Positions 1 through 8,020 of a stretch of 64,000 nt of DNA are shown piece after piece. The first letter of the stretch is position 1. Every line of letters starts with the position of its first letter. Below the pieces are notes generated by a model. That model was not told the DNA's origin and searched no databases. It saw only the letters and a program-made list of their open reading frames with translations. Position numbers and translations under genes: made by a program. Source of the DNA: JAXMAR01 sp046350295 (GTDB lineage: Bacteria > Planctomycetota > Planctomycetia > Gemmatales > Gemmataceae); the NCBI GenBank assembly GCA_046350295.1, contig JAXMAR010000002.1:1-64000 (forward strand). The letters run 5' to 3'.

Positions 1-434
1 TGCGGGATGGACCCCGCGGATTCAGACTCGCTTCCACGTGTCGAGTCCTACTCAGGAGCCGGATCGTCCGCTTTCCCCTTTCGCGTACGGGACTATCACC
101 CGCTATGGTCCGACTTTCCAGACGGTTCCGCTAAGGTACTTGCTTTCTAAACACCGGTCCTACAACCCCGGACAGGCAAGCCTCTCCGGTTTGGGCTATT
201 CCGCTTTCGCTCGCCGCTACTGACGGAGTCACGGTTGTTTTCTCTTCCTCCAGCTACTTAGATGTTTCAGTTCGCTGGGTTCGCTTCACACAGCTATGGA
301 TTCACTGTGTGATCATTCGGGTACCCCGGGATCAACTCGCGTTTGACCAATCCCCCGGGCTTATCGCAGTCTTCCACGCCCTTCTTCGCCTCCTGGCGCC
401 AAGACATCCCCCACACGCCCTTAGTAGCTTGACC
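1..434 (-). rRNA. 23S ribosomal RNA, 5' part, cut by window edge
   Basis: Read on the minus strand, the segment contains conserved 23S domain I sequence: the ggtcaagctactaagggcg start (compare ggttaagcgactaagcg in E. coli), the GAACTGAAACATCTAAGTA block and the cagtagcggcgagcgaa block. The mature 5' end is placed near 434 by this similarity. About 430 nt are present and the rest lies left of the window. No 16S 3' end, tRNA or 16S-23S spacer is found in the 700 bp upstream, so the 23S gene appears to be unlinked from 16S, as known for planctomycetes. Open reading frames within this stretch are spurious. Confidence 0.93.
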
Positions 435-889
435 GCATTGATCCCGCCCTCGCTTTCGCTCGGTCGGCATCACCGCGACCGCTACACAAACCGCTCGCCC
501 GGCCCCTGAACCTTGCAACGATCCATGGGCCTTATCGGAGTTCGCTTCGCGATTGCACAACTTCACGCCCGCCCGGTTCTGCGAACCGCGGCTAAACGTT
601 TCGATCGCGCTCTCGCTAGCTCCCCGTCTCTTGCTCAGAGAGACGACGCTCCGTGGAAACGTGGGAACCGCTTCCAGCGGCGAACGGTGAGTAACGTTCT
701 CTACTTCTCAGACATGCTGAGTTCTCAGCTGATCTCAAAAGAACACTCCTTCCGCCCGAGTTCCCCTCGCTCGACGCTTGCGCGCCGACTCCGGTTCCGC
801 CCCTCATCGACGTTCGCACGCCGACTCGAAGCCCTCGAGCTTGGAAGCGCCTTCAATAGAAATCGTGAGGCAACTTCTTTACCGCTACC

Positions 890-905
890 GAATTGTCAAA
901 GAACA
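890..905 (-). promoter_or_regulatory. boxA-like antitermination element in the rRNA leader
   Basis: On the minus strand this reads tgttctttgacaattc, close to the E. coli rrn boxA region TGCTCTTTAACAATTT. BoxA is the RNA site bound by NusB/S10 in rRNA antitermination. It lies about 455 nt upstream of the 23S 5' end, inside the leader, where such a site is expected. TTGACA within it could also be read as a -35 box, but no matching -10 follows at 16-18 bp. Confidence 0.65.
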
Positions 906-926
906 AAACCTTGGAGGCCAAGGTTT
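906..926 (-). promoter_or_regulatory. boxB-like hairpin next to boxA
   Basis: A perfect 9-bp stem (906-914 with 918-926) closes a 3-nt loop and directly adjoins the boxA-like element on its 5' side in the minus-strand transcript. In rrn leaders the order is hairpin (boxB) then boxA, as here. The hairpin is followed by a T-rich stretch, so an attenuator or terminator is an alternative reading. Confidence 0.5.
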
Positions 927-1054
927 AGCCCGGTCAGCCTTTCCGACGATCTCCGACGGCTCACGCCGCCCGACTCGCCCTCTCGACTGGCCAGAAGCTG
1001 TCGCACTCGCAAATGCGGCGGCTTGCGGCCAGGTAAAATCGTGGCGGGAGAGAA

Positions 1055-1083
1055 ATCTTAGGGCGGCGGATCGCCCAAGGCAA
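1055..1083 (-). promoter_or_regulatory. possible sigma-70 promoter for the 23S rRNA transcript
   Basis: Minus-strand TTGCCT, a 17-bp spacer, then TAAGAT, about 150 bp upstream of the boxB/boxA elements. Each hexamer matches the consensus at four of six positions. The position fits an rRNA promoter, but no experimental or UP-element support is visible. Confidence 0.35.
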
Positions 1084-1167
1084 TAGTCCGCCAAAAAAAC
1101 TCATCACTTTTGATAAAAAAGCGAAGAAAACCCGGGATCGGCGAGACGGCGTCCGCCACAAGCCAGG

Positions 1168-2517
1168 TCATCGGCTACGTGTCTGATTCCAATAGTGGAT
1201 CAGATCAATCCGCGTGACGATGTCCACCACCTTTCCGTCGTGTACGACCAGGACGCCCGTGTTTCCGGCCATCAACAGGCGGTAAGCCTCGTCCAGGTGG
1301 ATGGTCGTCTCCAGCTGCGGTAGCGGACGAGCCATGATTTCTCCCACCGTCACCTGATCGGGATCACTGAGGTCGTGCAGGACGCGAGCCAGAGTCACCT
1401 CCTGAATGCTGCCGACCGCCTTGCCTTCCTGCAGCACCGGCAACTGCGAGAAACCGGCGGACTCGAGCAACTTGATCGCCTCCGTCACGGTCGATTTCGG
1501 CGATACGGTCATGAGTTGCCGGGAGCCGCGCTGCCGAAGCAGATCGCCGATGGAATGGGGGACTTCGGCCGTCTTTTGTAGCTTGTTCTCGGCGAGCCAG
1601 CGATCGTCGTAGAACTTGCTGAGGTAGTTGCGGCCGGTATCGGCACAGAGGGCGACGACCAGCTGATCGCCGTTGAGGCGACGAGCGTAGTGCAGCGCCG
1701 CCGCAACGGCCGTGCCGCTCGATCCGCCGAGGAGAATGCCTTCGCGCCGGGCAACCGCGCGGGCAATCTGGAAGGATTCGGCGTCGGTGATCCGGATCCA
1801 CTCGTCGACAAGCTGGCCGTTGAACGTCTTGGGCACGAAGTCCTCGCCGATGCCCTCCACCTTCCACGGTTTGGGCGATCCGCCGGAGAGGACGGAGCCT
1901 TCCGGGTCGGCTCCGATGATGCGCACGTCCGGATTCTGTTCCTTGAGATAGCGGGCGACACCTGAGATGGTGCCGCCGGTACCGACGCCCGCGACGAACG
2001 CCGTGAGGCGACCCTCGGTCTGCTCCCAGATTTCGTAGCCGGTCTGGCGATAATGGACCTCGGGATTGGCGAGGTTGCTGAACTGGTTGGGCCGCCAGCC
2101 ACCAGGGATCTCGCGCGCCAGCCGATCAGCGACGCCGTTGTAGCTGTCGGGTGAATCCGGGGGGACCGCGGTGGGCGTGATCACGACCTCGGCGCCATAC
2201 GCCTTGAGCAGGCTGATCTTTTCGCTACTCATCTTGTCCGGCAGGACAAAGATGCAGCGATAGCCCTTCACGGCGGCGATCATGGCGAGACCGACACCCG
2301 TATTGCCGGCGGTCGCTTCGATGATGGTCCCGCCAGGCCGTAGAAGGCCGCGACGTTCGGCGTCGGACACCATGGCGAGGGCGACCCGGTCCTTGATGCT
2401 GCCGCCGGGGTTTTGCGATTCCACCTTGGCGTAAACGCCGGCCTTGAGCCCTTCGGCGACACGGCGGAGACGGACCAGGGGCGTCTTGCCGATCGATTGG
2501 AGGATCGTCTCTTGCAT
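1168..2517 (-). CDS. cbs: cystathionine beta-synthase / cysteine synthase with CBS domains
   Basis: This 449-residue fold-type II PLP enzyme replaces a hydroxyl or acetoxyl group on serine or O-acetylserine with a thiol (homocysteine or sulfide). The N-terminal 320 residues are CysK/CBS-like: the PLP lysine lies in GGSIKDR (K42), the phosphate loop is GTGGTISG, and GSSGT follows. The C-terminal part, from about residue 335, holds two CBS motifs, a regulatory nucleotide-binding pair typical of cystathionine beta-synthases. The ATG at 2517 has a strong AAGGAGG ribosome binding site. The gene is divergent from the SGNH gene. Whether the in vivo substrate is homocysteine or sulfide cannot be decided from sequence. 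Confidence 0.9.
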   Translation of the reverse strand: MQETILQSIGKTPLVRLRRVAEGLKAGVYAKVESQNPGGSIKDRVALAMVSDAERRGLLRPGGTIIEATAGNTGVGLAMIAAVKGYRCIFVLPDKMSSEKISLLKAYGAEVVITPTAVPPDSPDSYNGVADRLAREIPGGWRPNQFSNLANPEVHYRQTGYEIWEQTEGRLTAFVAGVGTGGTISGVARYLKEQNPDVRIIGADPEGSVLSGGSPKPWKVEGIGEDFVPKTFNGQLVDEWIRITDAESFQIARAVARREGILLGGSSGTAVAAALHYARRLNGDQLVVALCADTGRNYLSKFYDDRWLAENKLQKTAEVPHSIGDLLRQRGSRQLMTVSPKSTVTEAIKLLESAGFSQLPVLQEGKAVGSIQEVTLARVLHDLSDPDQVTVGEIMARPLPQLETTIHLDEAYRLLMAGNTGVLVVHDGKVVDIVTRIDLIHYWNQTRSR

Positions 2518-2639
2518 GTCTTGCCTCCTTTGCCGCGATAAGGCTTCCTTCGCTATTGTCCGTCAGAACGCTGTTTCCGGACAAGACGCGTTTTTCGGTC
2601 TCGATTGACCATCAAGGCCAAGGAGGGTTAAAGAAGAGG

Positions 2640-3725
2640 GTGCTCTCATTGGTCCGCCACAGATCCTTGCGAGGAGCGCAGGTGCAACCAGCGGCGCGAA
2701 CACGACTTTCGGCGAGGCGGCGTCATCGTGGGCGTTCCGCGCTGCGTTGGGGCGTCGTCGTTTTCGCTCTGACTCAGCTCGCCTTCGCCTGGCTCGTCTT
2801 GTATGGGTGGCCCGAACTCCGCGACCCGGCTTTCGAGGCCCGGGTCGCTGCTTTTGACAAGAGGATGCACGGACGAACTGTCGTCTTCGTCGGTTCCTCT
2901 CTCACGCTGGTGGGCTGCCATGCTCCGCTCCTCGAAGACGTTCTGAGTCGAGACACCGGCGTCCCCTGGACCGCGTGCAACCTCGGCCATCCCAGCGCGG
3001 GACCGGTCACGCAGCTCCTCTTCGTCCGCCGGCTGCTCGACCGCGGCGTGCGGCCCGACCTCGTCGTCGTCGAATTCTTCCCGCCGATGCTCACCGCCCC
3101 CGACCGCCCGGCCGACCTCGCCCGCTGGCCGGCGTATCTCCTGTCGCGCCGCGACGTCCGTTTCTTGCAGCGCTACGGCGGCGCCGCCGACCTGGATCGC
3201 GACTGGTGGACCAGCAACCTCGTCCCCGCCTTCGGCCATCGCCGCGCTATCGTCAACCGCTGGGCGACTTTCCTCGTCCCCCCAGTCGAGCGCGACTATG
3301 TCTGGGGCACCCTGGCCGCGGGCGGTTGGCTCGCCTTGCCCGAGATCGCCGCGGAGCAGCTCAACGCCTCGCGCGACCGACCGCGCCAAGTCTTCGGCGA
3401 CACGCTCCGCGTCTACAAGCCCGGCCACGCCAACCTCCAGGCCCTACACGAACTCCTGGGCCTCCTGAAGCAGCGCCAGGTTCCCTGCGTTTTGCTGTGG
3501 ATGCCGGAGGGGCCGGGGATGCGATCTCTCTACACGCCGGAGGCGCTGCGAACGGTCGACGCCCTGCTGAGCGACATCGAACACGCCTACGCCATCAAAC
3601 ACGTTGACGCCCGCGCCTGGCTCCCCGAGGACCTTTTCGTCGACTCCTATCACCTCTCCGAGCGCGGCGCCCGCCGCTTCGCTCCTCGGCTCGCCACCGC
3701 CCTCGTCGCCGCCAGAGAGAAATAG
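2640..3725 (+). CDS. membrane-anchored SGNH/GDSL-like hydrolase family protein
   Basis: The product has a basic N-terminus and one membrane segment (FALTQLAFAWLVLYGW), then an extracytoplasmic domain. FVGSSLTLVG resembles SGNH block I with its nucleophile serine, and DSYHLSERGARRFA near the C-terminus resembles block V with Asp and His two apart. Such proteins are often esterases or acyl/acetyl transfer partners acting on polysaccharide; the substrate here is unknown. The open frame runs up to a TTG at 2556. GTG at 2640 is preferred because AAGGAGGG lies at 2620-2627, though the spacing is long. Start uncertain. Confidence 0.7.
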   Translation: MLSLVRHRSLRGAQVQPAARTRLSARRRHRGRSALRWGVVVFALTQLAFAWLVLYGWPELRDPAFEARVAAFDKRMHGRTVVFVGSSLTLVGCHAPLLEDVLSRDTGVPWTACNLGHPSAGPVTQLLFVRRLLDRGVRPDLVVVEFFPPMLTAPDRPADLARWPAYLLSRRDVRFLQRYGGAADLDRDWWTSNLVPAFGHRRAIVNRWATFLVPPVERDYVWGTLAAGGWLALPEIAAEQLNASRDRPRQVFGDTLRVYKPGHANLQALHELLGLLKQRQVPCVLLWMPEGPGMRSLYTPEALRTVDALLSDIEHAYAIKHVDARAWLPEDLFVDSYHLSERGARRFAPRLATALVAAREK

Positions 3726-3751
3726 CGGTTTCGACCTTTCCCGGCTTTGCC

Positions 3752-3789
3752 TTCCATTGGCCGCGTCTGGCACAATGATCGTACCGTAG
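3752..3789 (+). promoter_or_regulatory. shared promoter-like block upstream of the FAD oxidoreductase
   Basis: CTTCCATT at 3752 is followed 21 bp later by ACAATGATC, then ACCGTAG just before an ATG. The same arrangement with the same 21-bp offset recurs at 5424-5462 ahead of the next gene. TTGCCT (3748-3753) and CACAAT (3772-3777), 18 bp apart, can be read as -35 and -10 boxes. Confidence 0.45.
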
Positions 3790-3867
3790 ATGTAGATGGA
3801 TGGGGAACCAGTGGGTGGACTGGGAGCGGAATGCCCGAGGCGTGACTCAGGAACAGAGAGCCGCGTG

Positions 3868-5328
3868 ATGCACGGCAACCAGGTAGCACGGGACTCATTG
3901 GCGCGGCGTACGTATGACGCCGTCGTCATCGGTTCGGGACCGAACGGGCTGGCGGCGGCGATTACGATCGCGAGGAAGGGGCGCACGGTCCTGGTAGTCG
4001 AGGCGGAACCAGCGCTGGGCGGCGGCGCCCGTTCGGCGGAACTGACCCTGCCCGGCTTCATCCACGACATCTGCTCGGCGATTCACCCGCTAGGCATTGC
4101 GTCCCCGTTCTTTCGCGACATCGCTCCTTTGACTCGATACGGGCTGGAATGGATTCATCCGCCGGCGCCTCTTGCCCATCCGTTGGATGACGGCTCCGCC
4201 GCGGTGATGGAGCGATCCATTGAGGCGACGGGCCGTACCCTCGGCGTCGACGCCAACGCTTATTGCCGGCTCATGGAGCCGCTCGTCCGGAATGCGACCT
4301 CACTGTTTGACGAGACGCTGGGACCGTTGCGGCCGCCGCGCCATCCGATCCTGCTGGCGCGTTTCGGGTTGCGGGCCATCTGGCCGGCGACGACGCTGGC
4401 GCGGCGCTGGTTCTCGGGGCCCCACGCCCGCGCGCTCTTCGCCGGTGTGGCGGCGCACTCGATCCTTCCCCTGGAACGGATGCTCACGTCGGCGGTGGGC
4501 CTGCTGCTGGGAGTCGCCGGGCACGCGGTCGGTTGGCCGCTGCCGCGCGGCGGGTCGCAGCGGATCAGCGATGTGATGGCGGAAATGCTCCGATCGCTGG
4601 GCGGCGAACTGACGTCGGGCTGGCGGGTCGAGTCGTTGCGTGAACTGCCGCCGGCGCGGGTGTACCTGTTCGACACGTCCCCGCGCAATCTGGCTCGCAT
4701 CTGCGGTGACCGGCTGCCGTTCCGCTTCCGGCGCAGGTTGGAGCGTTATCGCTACGGGCCTGGTGTTTTCAAGCTCGACTGGGCGCTGGCCGGGCCGATT
4801 CCCTGGAGAGCGGCGGCGTGTGCGCGGGCGGCAACCGTCCACCTCGGGGGCACGTTCGAGGAGATCGCAGCTGGCGAGGAGGCGGTGTGGCGCGGCGAAC
4901 ATCCGAACAGGCCATACGTCCTGGTCGCGCAGCAGAGCCTCTTTGACCCGACGCGGGCGCCGGCGGGCAGGCACACCGGCTGGGCCTACTGCCACGTGCC
5001 GGCCGGTTCGACCGCGAACATGACCGCGGCAATCGAGAGCCAGGTCGAGCGCTTCGCTCCCGGCTTTCGCGACTTGATCCTCGCGCGGACCCAGCGTGCG
5101 CCGGCGGACTTCGAGCGGCACAACGCGAATTATGTCGGCGGCGACATCGCCTGCGGCGTCATGGACCTCTGGCAGACGTTCACGCGGCCGACCGTGCGGT
5201 TGGTACCGTATTCGACGCCGAACCCGAGGATCTTCATTTGTTCGGCCGCGACGCCGCCGGGGCCTGGAGTACACGGGATGGGCGGCTATTTGGCGGCGAA
5301 GGCGGCGCTGGGCGGAGTGCTGCGCTGA
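3868..5328 (+). CDS. FAD-dependent oxidoreductase, phytoene dehydrogenase-like
   Basis: This 486-residue protein opens with a Rossmann FAD-binding motif, VVIGSGPNGLAAA, followed by a conserved acidic residue in VVEAEPALGG and a C-terminal FAD-contact region (HGMGGYLAAKAAL). The layout is that of the phytoene desaturase / PYROXD2-like family of NAD(P)/FAD oxidoreductases. The substrate is unknown: no carotenoid genes lie nearby, so the family name should not be read as a pathway call. ATG 3868 is chosen; ATG 3796 is in frame and sits 7 bp after the shared promoter block, so a near-leaderless start 24 codons upstream is possible. Confidence 0.82.
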   Translation: MHGNQVARDSLARRTYDAVVIGSGPNGLAAAITIARKGRTVLVVEAEPALGGGARSAELTLPGFIHDICSAIHPLGIASPFFRDIAPLTRYGLEWIHPPAPLAHPLDDGSAAVMERSIEATGRTLGVDANAYCRLMEPLVRNATSLFDETLGPLRPPRHPILLARFGLRAIWPATTLARRWFSGPHARALFAGVAAHSILPLERMLTSAVGLLLGVAGHAVGWPLPRGGSQRISDVMAEMLRSLGGELTSGWRVESLRELPPARVYLFDTSPRNLARICGDRLPFRFRRRLERYRYGPGVFKLDWALAGPIPWRAAACARAATVHLGGTFEEIAAGEEAVWRGEHPNRPYVLVAQQSLFDPTRAPAGRHTGWAYCHVPAGSTANMTAAIESQVERFAPGFRDLILARTQRAPADFERHNANYVGGDIACGVMDLWQTFTRPTVRLVPYSTPNPRIFICSAATPPGPGVHGMGGYLAAKAALGGVLR

Positions 5329-5423
5329 GGGTCGAAGCTCCTGCCCGGAAAAGCGCGCCGGACGTAGGTCCCTCGCCGCGACCCTTTCCCGCCCTTATTT
5401 TTTCGCTTTTCTGCCGTTTGCAT

Positions 5424-5462
5424 CTTCCATTTGCGGATGGTGAGACAATAATCAAACCGTAG
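5424..5462 (+). promoter_or_regulatory. shared promoter-like block upstream of the diadenylate cyclase
   Basis: CTTCCATT at 5424 and ACAATAATC at 5445 keep the 21-bp offset seen at 3752, followed by AACCGTAG and the ATG at 5463. AATAAT (5447-5452) is a good -10 hexamer, which would place transcription within about 10 nt of the start codon. No Shine-Dalgarno sequence precedes that ATG. Confidence 0.45.
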
Positions 5463-6458
5463 ATGGATTCGCAGTCCTCGCGCAAGCACGGCGTCATGGC
5501 GTTACCGCTGCAAACTCAGGTCCTGCTCAAGGCCGCCCGCCAGCTCAGCGACGAACTTCCCGCGGACGCCATCCTTCTCCTGACTGAAACCGACCTCGAT
5601 TGGGACGCGGTCCTCGATGTCCTGCCGGGTGAGCGCCTCCTGGTCGCCGCCCAGGGACGGACGCTGTCGCAGCATTTGCAGGCGGATAGCCGTGTCCAGG
5701 CGCTTGACATCGACCCCGGCCCGACACCGATTCAGGAGCGGATGAGCCTCGCCTTGCTGGAAGCCGTCGCCCAGGAGAAGCTGCGCGCCGGCGCCCACGT
5801 CGTCGCCCTCTACAACGGCATCGGCGTCGAGGAGCAGCATGACCAGATCGACAGCATCAGCGTCATCCATCTTGGCGAGCACCTCGAACGCCTCTCCGCC
5901 CAGGACCTCCGTCGCCTCGACCTCGATGTCCCGCTCGAAGTTCTCCGCGCCGTCGTCGACCTCGCCACCGCGATCGGCCGCGAAGGCCGCGAAGGCAAGC
6001 CGGTGGGCACCATGTTCGTCGTCGGGGATACGAAGAAGGTCTTGTCGATGTGCCGGCCGCTGAACTTCAATCCTTTCCGGGGCTACAGCCGGGAGGAGCG
6101 CGACATCCGCGACCGCCGTGTCCGCGAGCAGATCAAGGACATCGCGCAGCTGGAAGGCGCCATCGTGATCCAGCGCGACGGCGCCGCCGAGGCCGCCTGC
6201 ATGTACATCGACGTTCCCGCCGACGGCATCACCCTCTCCAAGGGCCTTGGCACCCGTCACTGGGCCGCCGCCGCCATCTCGAAGAGAACGCGAGCCATCG
6301 CCGTCGCCGTCAGCCAATCCTCGGGGAGCGTTCGCATCTTCCAGAACGGCACGGTCATGCTCCAGATCGAGCCCTTCGCCAGGCCGATGATCTGGCAACA
6401 ATTTCGCATGGATGGCGCCGCCGAGGAGGATCGGCCGCCGACCACGCCTGGGGCCTGA
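5463..6458 (+). CDS. DisA_N-domain diadenylate cyclase, DacZ-like layout
   Basis: The C-terminal part (about residues 200-320) is a DAC domain, which condenses two ATP into cyclic di-AMP: it has the DGA motif near residue 238 and GLGTRHWAAAAISKRT near 262-266. The usual RHR triplet reads RHW here. The N-terminal 180 residues (AILLLTETDLDWDAV, LVAAQGRTLS, VVALYNGIG) look like the pyruvate-kinase-C-like domain found before the DAC domain in archaeal DacZ, not like DisA, CdaA or CdaS. No helix-hairpin-helix DNA-binding domain and no membrane segments are present, so a soluble cyclase is expected. No c-di-AMP phosphodiesterase or receptor gene is adjacent. Confidence 0.82.
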   Translation: MDSQSSRKHGVMALPLQTQVLLKAARQLSDELPADAILLLTETDLDWDAVLDVLPGERLLVAAQGRTLSQHLQADSRVQALDIDPGPTPIQERMSLALLEAVAQEKLRAGAHVVALYNGIGVEEQHDQIDSISVIHLGEHLERLSAQDLRRLDLDVPLEVLRAVVDLATAIGREGREGKPVGTMFVVGDTKKVLSMCRPLNFNPFRGYSREERDIRDRRVREQIKDIAQLEGAIVIQRDGAAEAACMYIDVPADGITLSKGLGTRHWAAAAISKRTRAIAVAVSQSSGSVRIFQNGTVMLQIEPFARPMIWQQFRMDGAAEEDRPPTTPGA

Positions 6459-6502
6459 GGGCAAGCCGGAAGGATGTTCCGACCCTGGCGAAGTCCGCCC
6501 GC

Positions 6503-6979
6503 CTACGACGCCCACGGCGGATCGCCGTCCATGTACTCACGGAACTCCGCGATCTGCCCGTCGCGAACGATGAAGCACTGGATCCAGCGCAGCGCGTAGT
6601 CCCGGCGGGCGGGGAGGTAGTGCCCCTGCTCATGGGCGAAGACGACGACCACGTCCCCCTGCGCCACCAGCTGCTCCAGCCTCACCCGCTGCTGCTGGAA
6701 CATCGCGAGATTGCGGGCCACGGCCGCCAGGAACTCCTCGCGTCCCTGCCATTTGCCACCGATGGGCGCGCTCGCCGGCCCCAGGATCTCCGCCTTGATG
6801 TTCTCGTGCATGAGCGCCGCGAAAGCCTGTGGCTCGCCGTCGACGATGGCTTCATAGGCGCGGCGGACGAGAGCGACGTTTTCCGCCTCCTGCCCCTTCT
6901 GACTTACGCCCGGGTCGTCAGCGTGAAAGGCTTCCTGAAACTTGCCGAGGAAGGACTGTTTGAAGAAGGCCTTGTCCAT
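6503..6979 (-). CDS. SnoaL-like / NTF2-family protein
   Basis: A 158-residue protein whose second half shows the cone-shaped SnoaL/NTF2 pattern: VALVRRAYEAIVDGEPQAFA, then beta strands ending in ALRWIQCFIVRDGQIAEFR. Members bind small hydrophobic ligands or act as isomerases or hydrolases, so the reaction cannot be assigned. ATG 6979 follows a GGAGA ribosome binding site. The gene lies 35 bp downstream of ilvE on the same strand and may be co-transcribed. Confidence 0.75.
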   Translation of the reverse strand: MDKAFFKQSFLGKFQEAFHADDPGVSQKGQEAENVALVRRAYEAIVDGEPQAFAALMHENIKAEILGPASAPIGGKWQGREEFLAAVARNLAMFQQQRVRLEQLVAQGDVVVVFAHEQGHYLPARRDYALRWIQCFIVRDGQIAEFREYMDGDPPWAS

Positions 6980-7014
6980 GGGCTCTCCAGGGTCGGGCTC
7001 CCGGTGGCTCAGGG

Positions 7015-7881
7015 TCACTCCCGTTCCTCGCGTGTCAGCTTTTGATACGCCTCGCGTAGCTTCTTCGTGATCGGCCCGGGCTTGCCGCCACCGATGACCC
7101 GGCTGTCGCAGCGGACAACCGGGATGACTTCGGCCGCCGTCCCGGTCAGGAAGCACTCGTCGGCGACGAACACGTCGTGACGGGTGAGCGCCATCTCGCG
7201 CACCTCGATGCCGGCCTTGCGCGCCAACTCGATGACGGCGTCACGCGTGATGCCTTCCAGGACGCCGGCGTCGATCGAAGGCGTCATGAGCACGCTGTTC
7301 TTGATCAGGAAGATGTTGTCGCCGGTGCACTCCGCGATCTCTCCCTTGTGGTTGAGCATCAGCGCTTCGAGGCAGCCGCCCTGGATGCCTTCGATCTTCG
7401 CCATGATGTTGTTGAGGTAGTTGAGCGACTTGATGCGCGGATTGAGCGCCGCCGGGTGATTGCGGATCGTGGCGACCGTGATGATGTCGAGCCCGCTATC
7501 GTAAAGCTCCTGCGGATAGAGGGCGATGTCGTCGACGATGACGATGACTTGCGGATCGCTCGTCTTGCGCGGATCGAGCCCCAGCGTGCCGGCGCCACGG
7601 GTGACGATGGGGCGAACGTAGCCATTCTTCTTCTTGTTCGCGTCGACCGTCGAGCGGATCGCCTCCGCCATCTGCCCCTTGCTGAGCGGGATCTCGAGAT
7701 GGATCGCCTTGGCGCTGTCGAACAGGCGGTCGACGTGTTTCTTCAGGCGGAAGATGTTGCCTTCGTAGACGCGGATGCCCTCGAAGACGCCGTCACCGTA
7801 GAGCAGGCCGTGGTCGTAGACGCTGATCTTGGCGTCCTGCTTGTCGTAGAGTTTGCCGTTGATGTAGATGCGCGGTGTCAT
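7015..7881 (-). CDS. ilvE: branched-chain amino acid aminotransferase
   Basis: A 288-residue class IV PLP aminotransferase that interconverts leucine, isoleucine and valine with their 2-oxo acids. Visible family features are YDHGLLYGDGVFEGIR near residues 22-37, the PLP lysine in IKSLNYLNN (K151), and the AECTGDNIFLI block near residue 200. The length is normal for the family. D-amino acid aminotransferase and aminodeoxychorismate lyase share the fold, but the FEGIR motif and overall pattern favour IlvE. ATG 7881 is chosen over the longer open frame because the family N-terminus (MTPRIYINGK) begins there. Confidence 0.88.
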   Translation of the reverse strand: MTPRIYINGKLYDKQDAKISVYDHGLLYGDGVFEGIRVYEGNIFRLKKHVDRLFDSAKAIHLEIPLSKGQMAEAIRSTVDANKKKNGYVRPIVTRGAGTLGLDPRKTSDPQVIVIVDDIALYPQELYDSGLDIITVATIRNHPAALNPRIKSLNYLNNIMAKIEGIQGGCLEALMLNHKGEIAECTGDNIFLIKNSVLMTPSIDAGVLEGITRDAVIELARKAGIEVREMALTRHDVFVADECFLTGTAAEVIPVVRCDSRVIGGGKPGPITKKLREAYQKLTREERE

Positions 7882-7907
7882 GACGGTCCTCGGTCCCAAC
7901 TACTCGG

Positions 7908-8018
7908 GCCCAGGCTCTGCCTGAGACCGCACTGGCAGCAGGCTCTGCCTGCCGTTAAGACGGGAAACGGGAGGCGGAGCCTCCGGGCACGCGTTCCCAG
8001 GCGGAGCCTGGGAACGAG
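7908..8018. repeat. cluster of palindromic repeats downstream of the lolD-like gene
   Basis: Four short palindromes follow one another, built on cores such as CAGGCTCTGCCTG, GGAGGCGGAGCCTCC and GTTCCCAGGCGGAGCCTGGGAAC. The last ends next to the stop codon of the lolD-like gene. A second cluster made of the same units lies at 8783-8894 on the other side of that gene. This type of repeat is dispersed in the genome rather than coding. Confidence 0.85.
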
Positions 8019-8020
8019 AT

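Larger units (their letters stand above)
435..1167 (-). other. long leader and promoter region of the 23S rRNA gene
   Basis: This 730-bp stretch has no convincing protein gene. It lies between the start of 23S rRNA and the end of the cystathionine beta-synthase gene, both on the minus strand. It holds a boxA-like element, an adjoining hairpin, a possible promoter further upstream, and at 574-598 a copy of a palindromic repeat also found near 10.4 kb. Its length and content fit an rRNA precursor leader. Several open frames of 60-180 codons occur on both strands but none has a plausible start or composition. Confidence 0.6.

Noticed and set aside
38..1161. Several open reading frames of 60-180 codons in the first 1.1 kb
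   Set aside because: They lie in or upstream of 23S rRNA, on both strands, with no domain, ribosome binding site or sensible composition.
435..1167. A 16S rRNA or tRNA gene upstream of 23S
   Set aside because: No 16S 3' end, anti-Shine-Dalgarno sequence or cloverleaf pattern was found.
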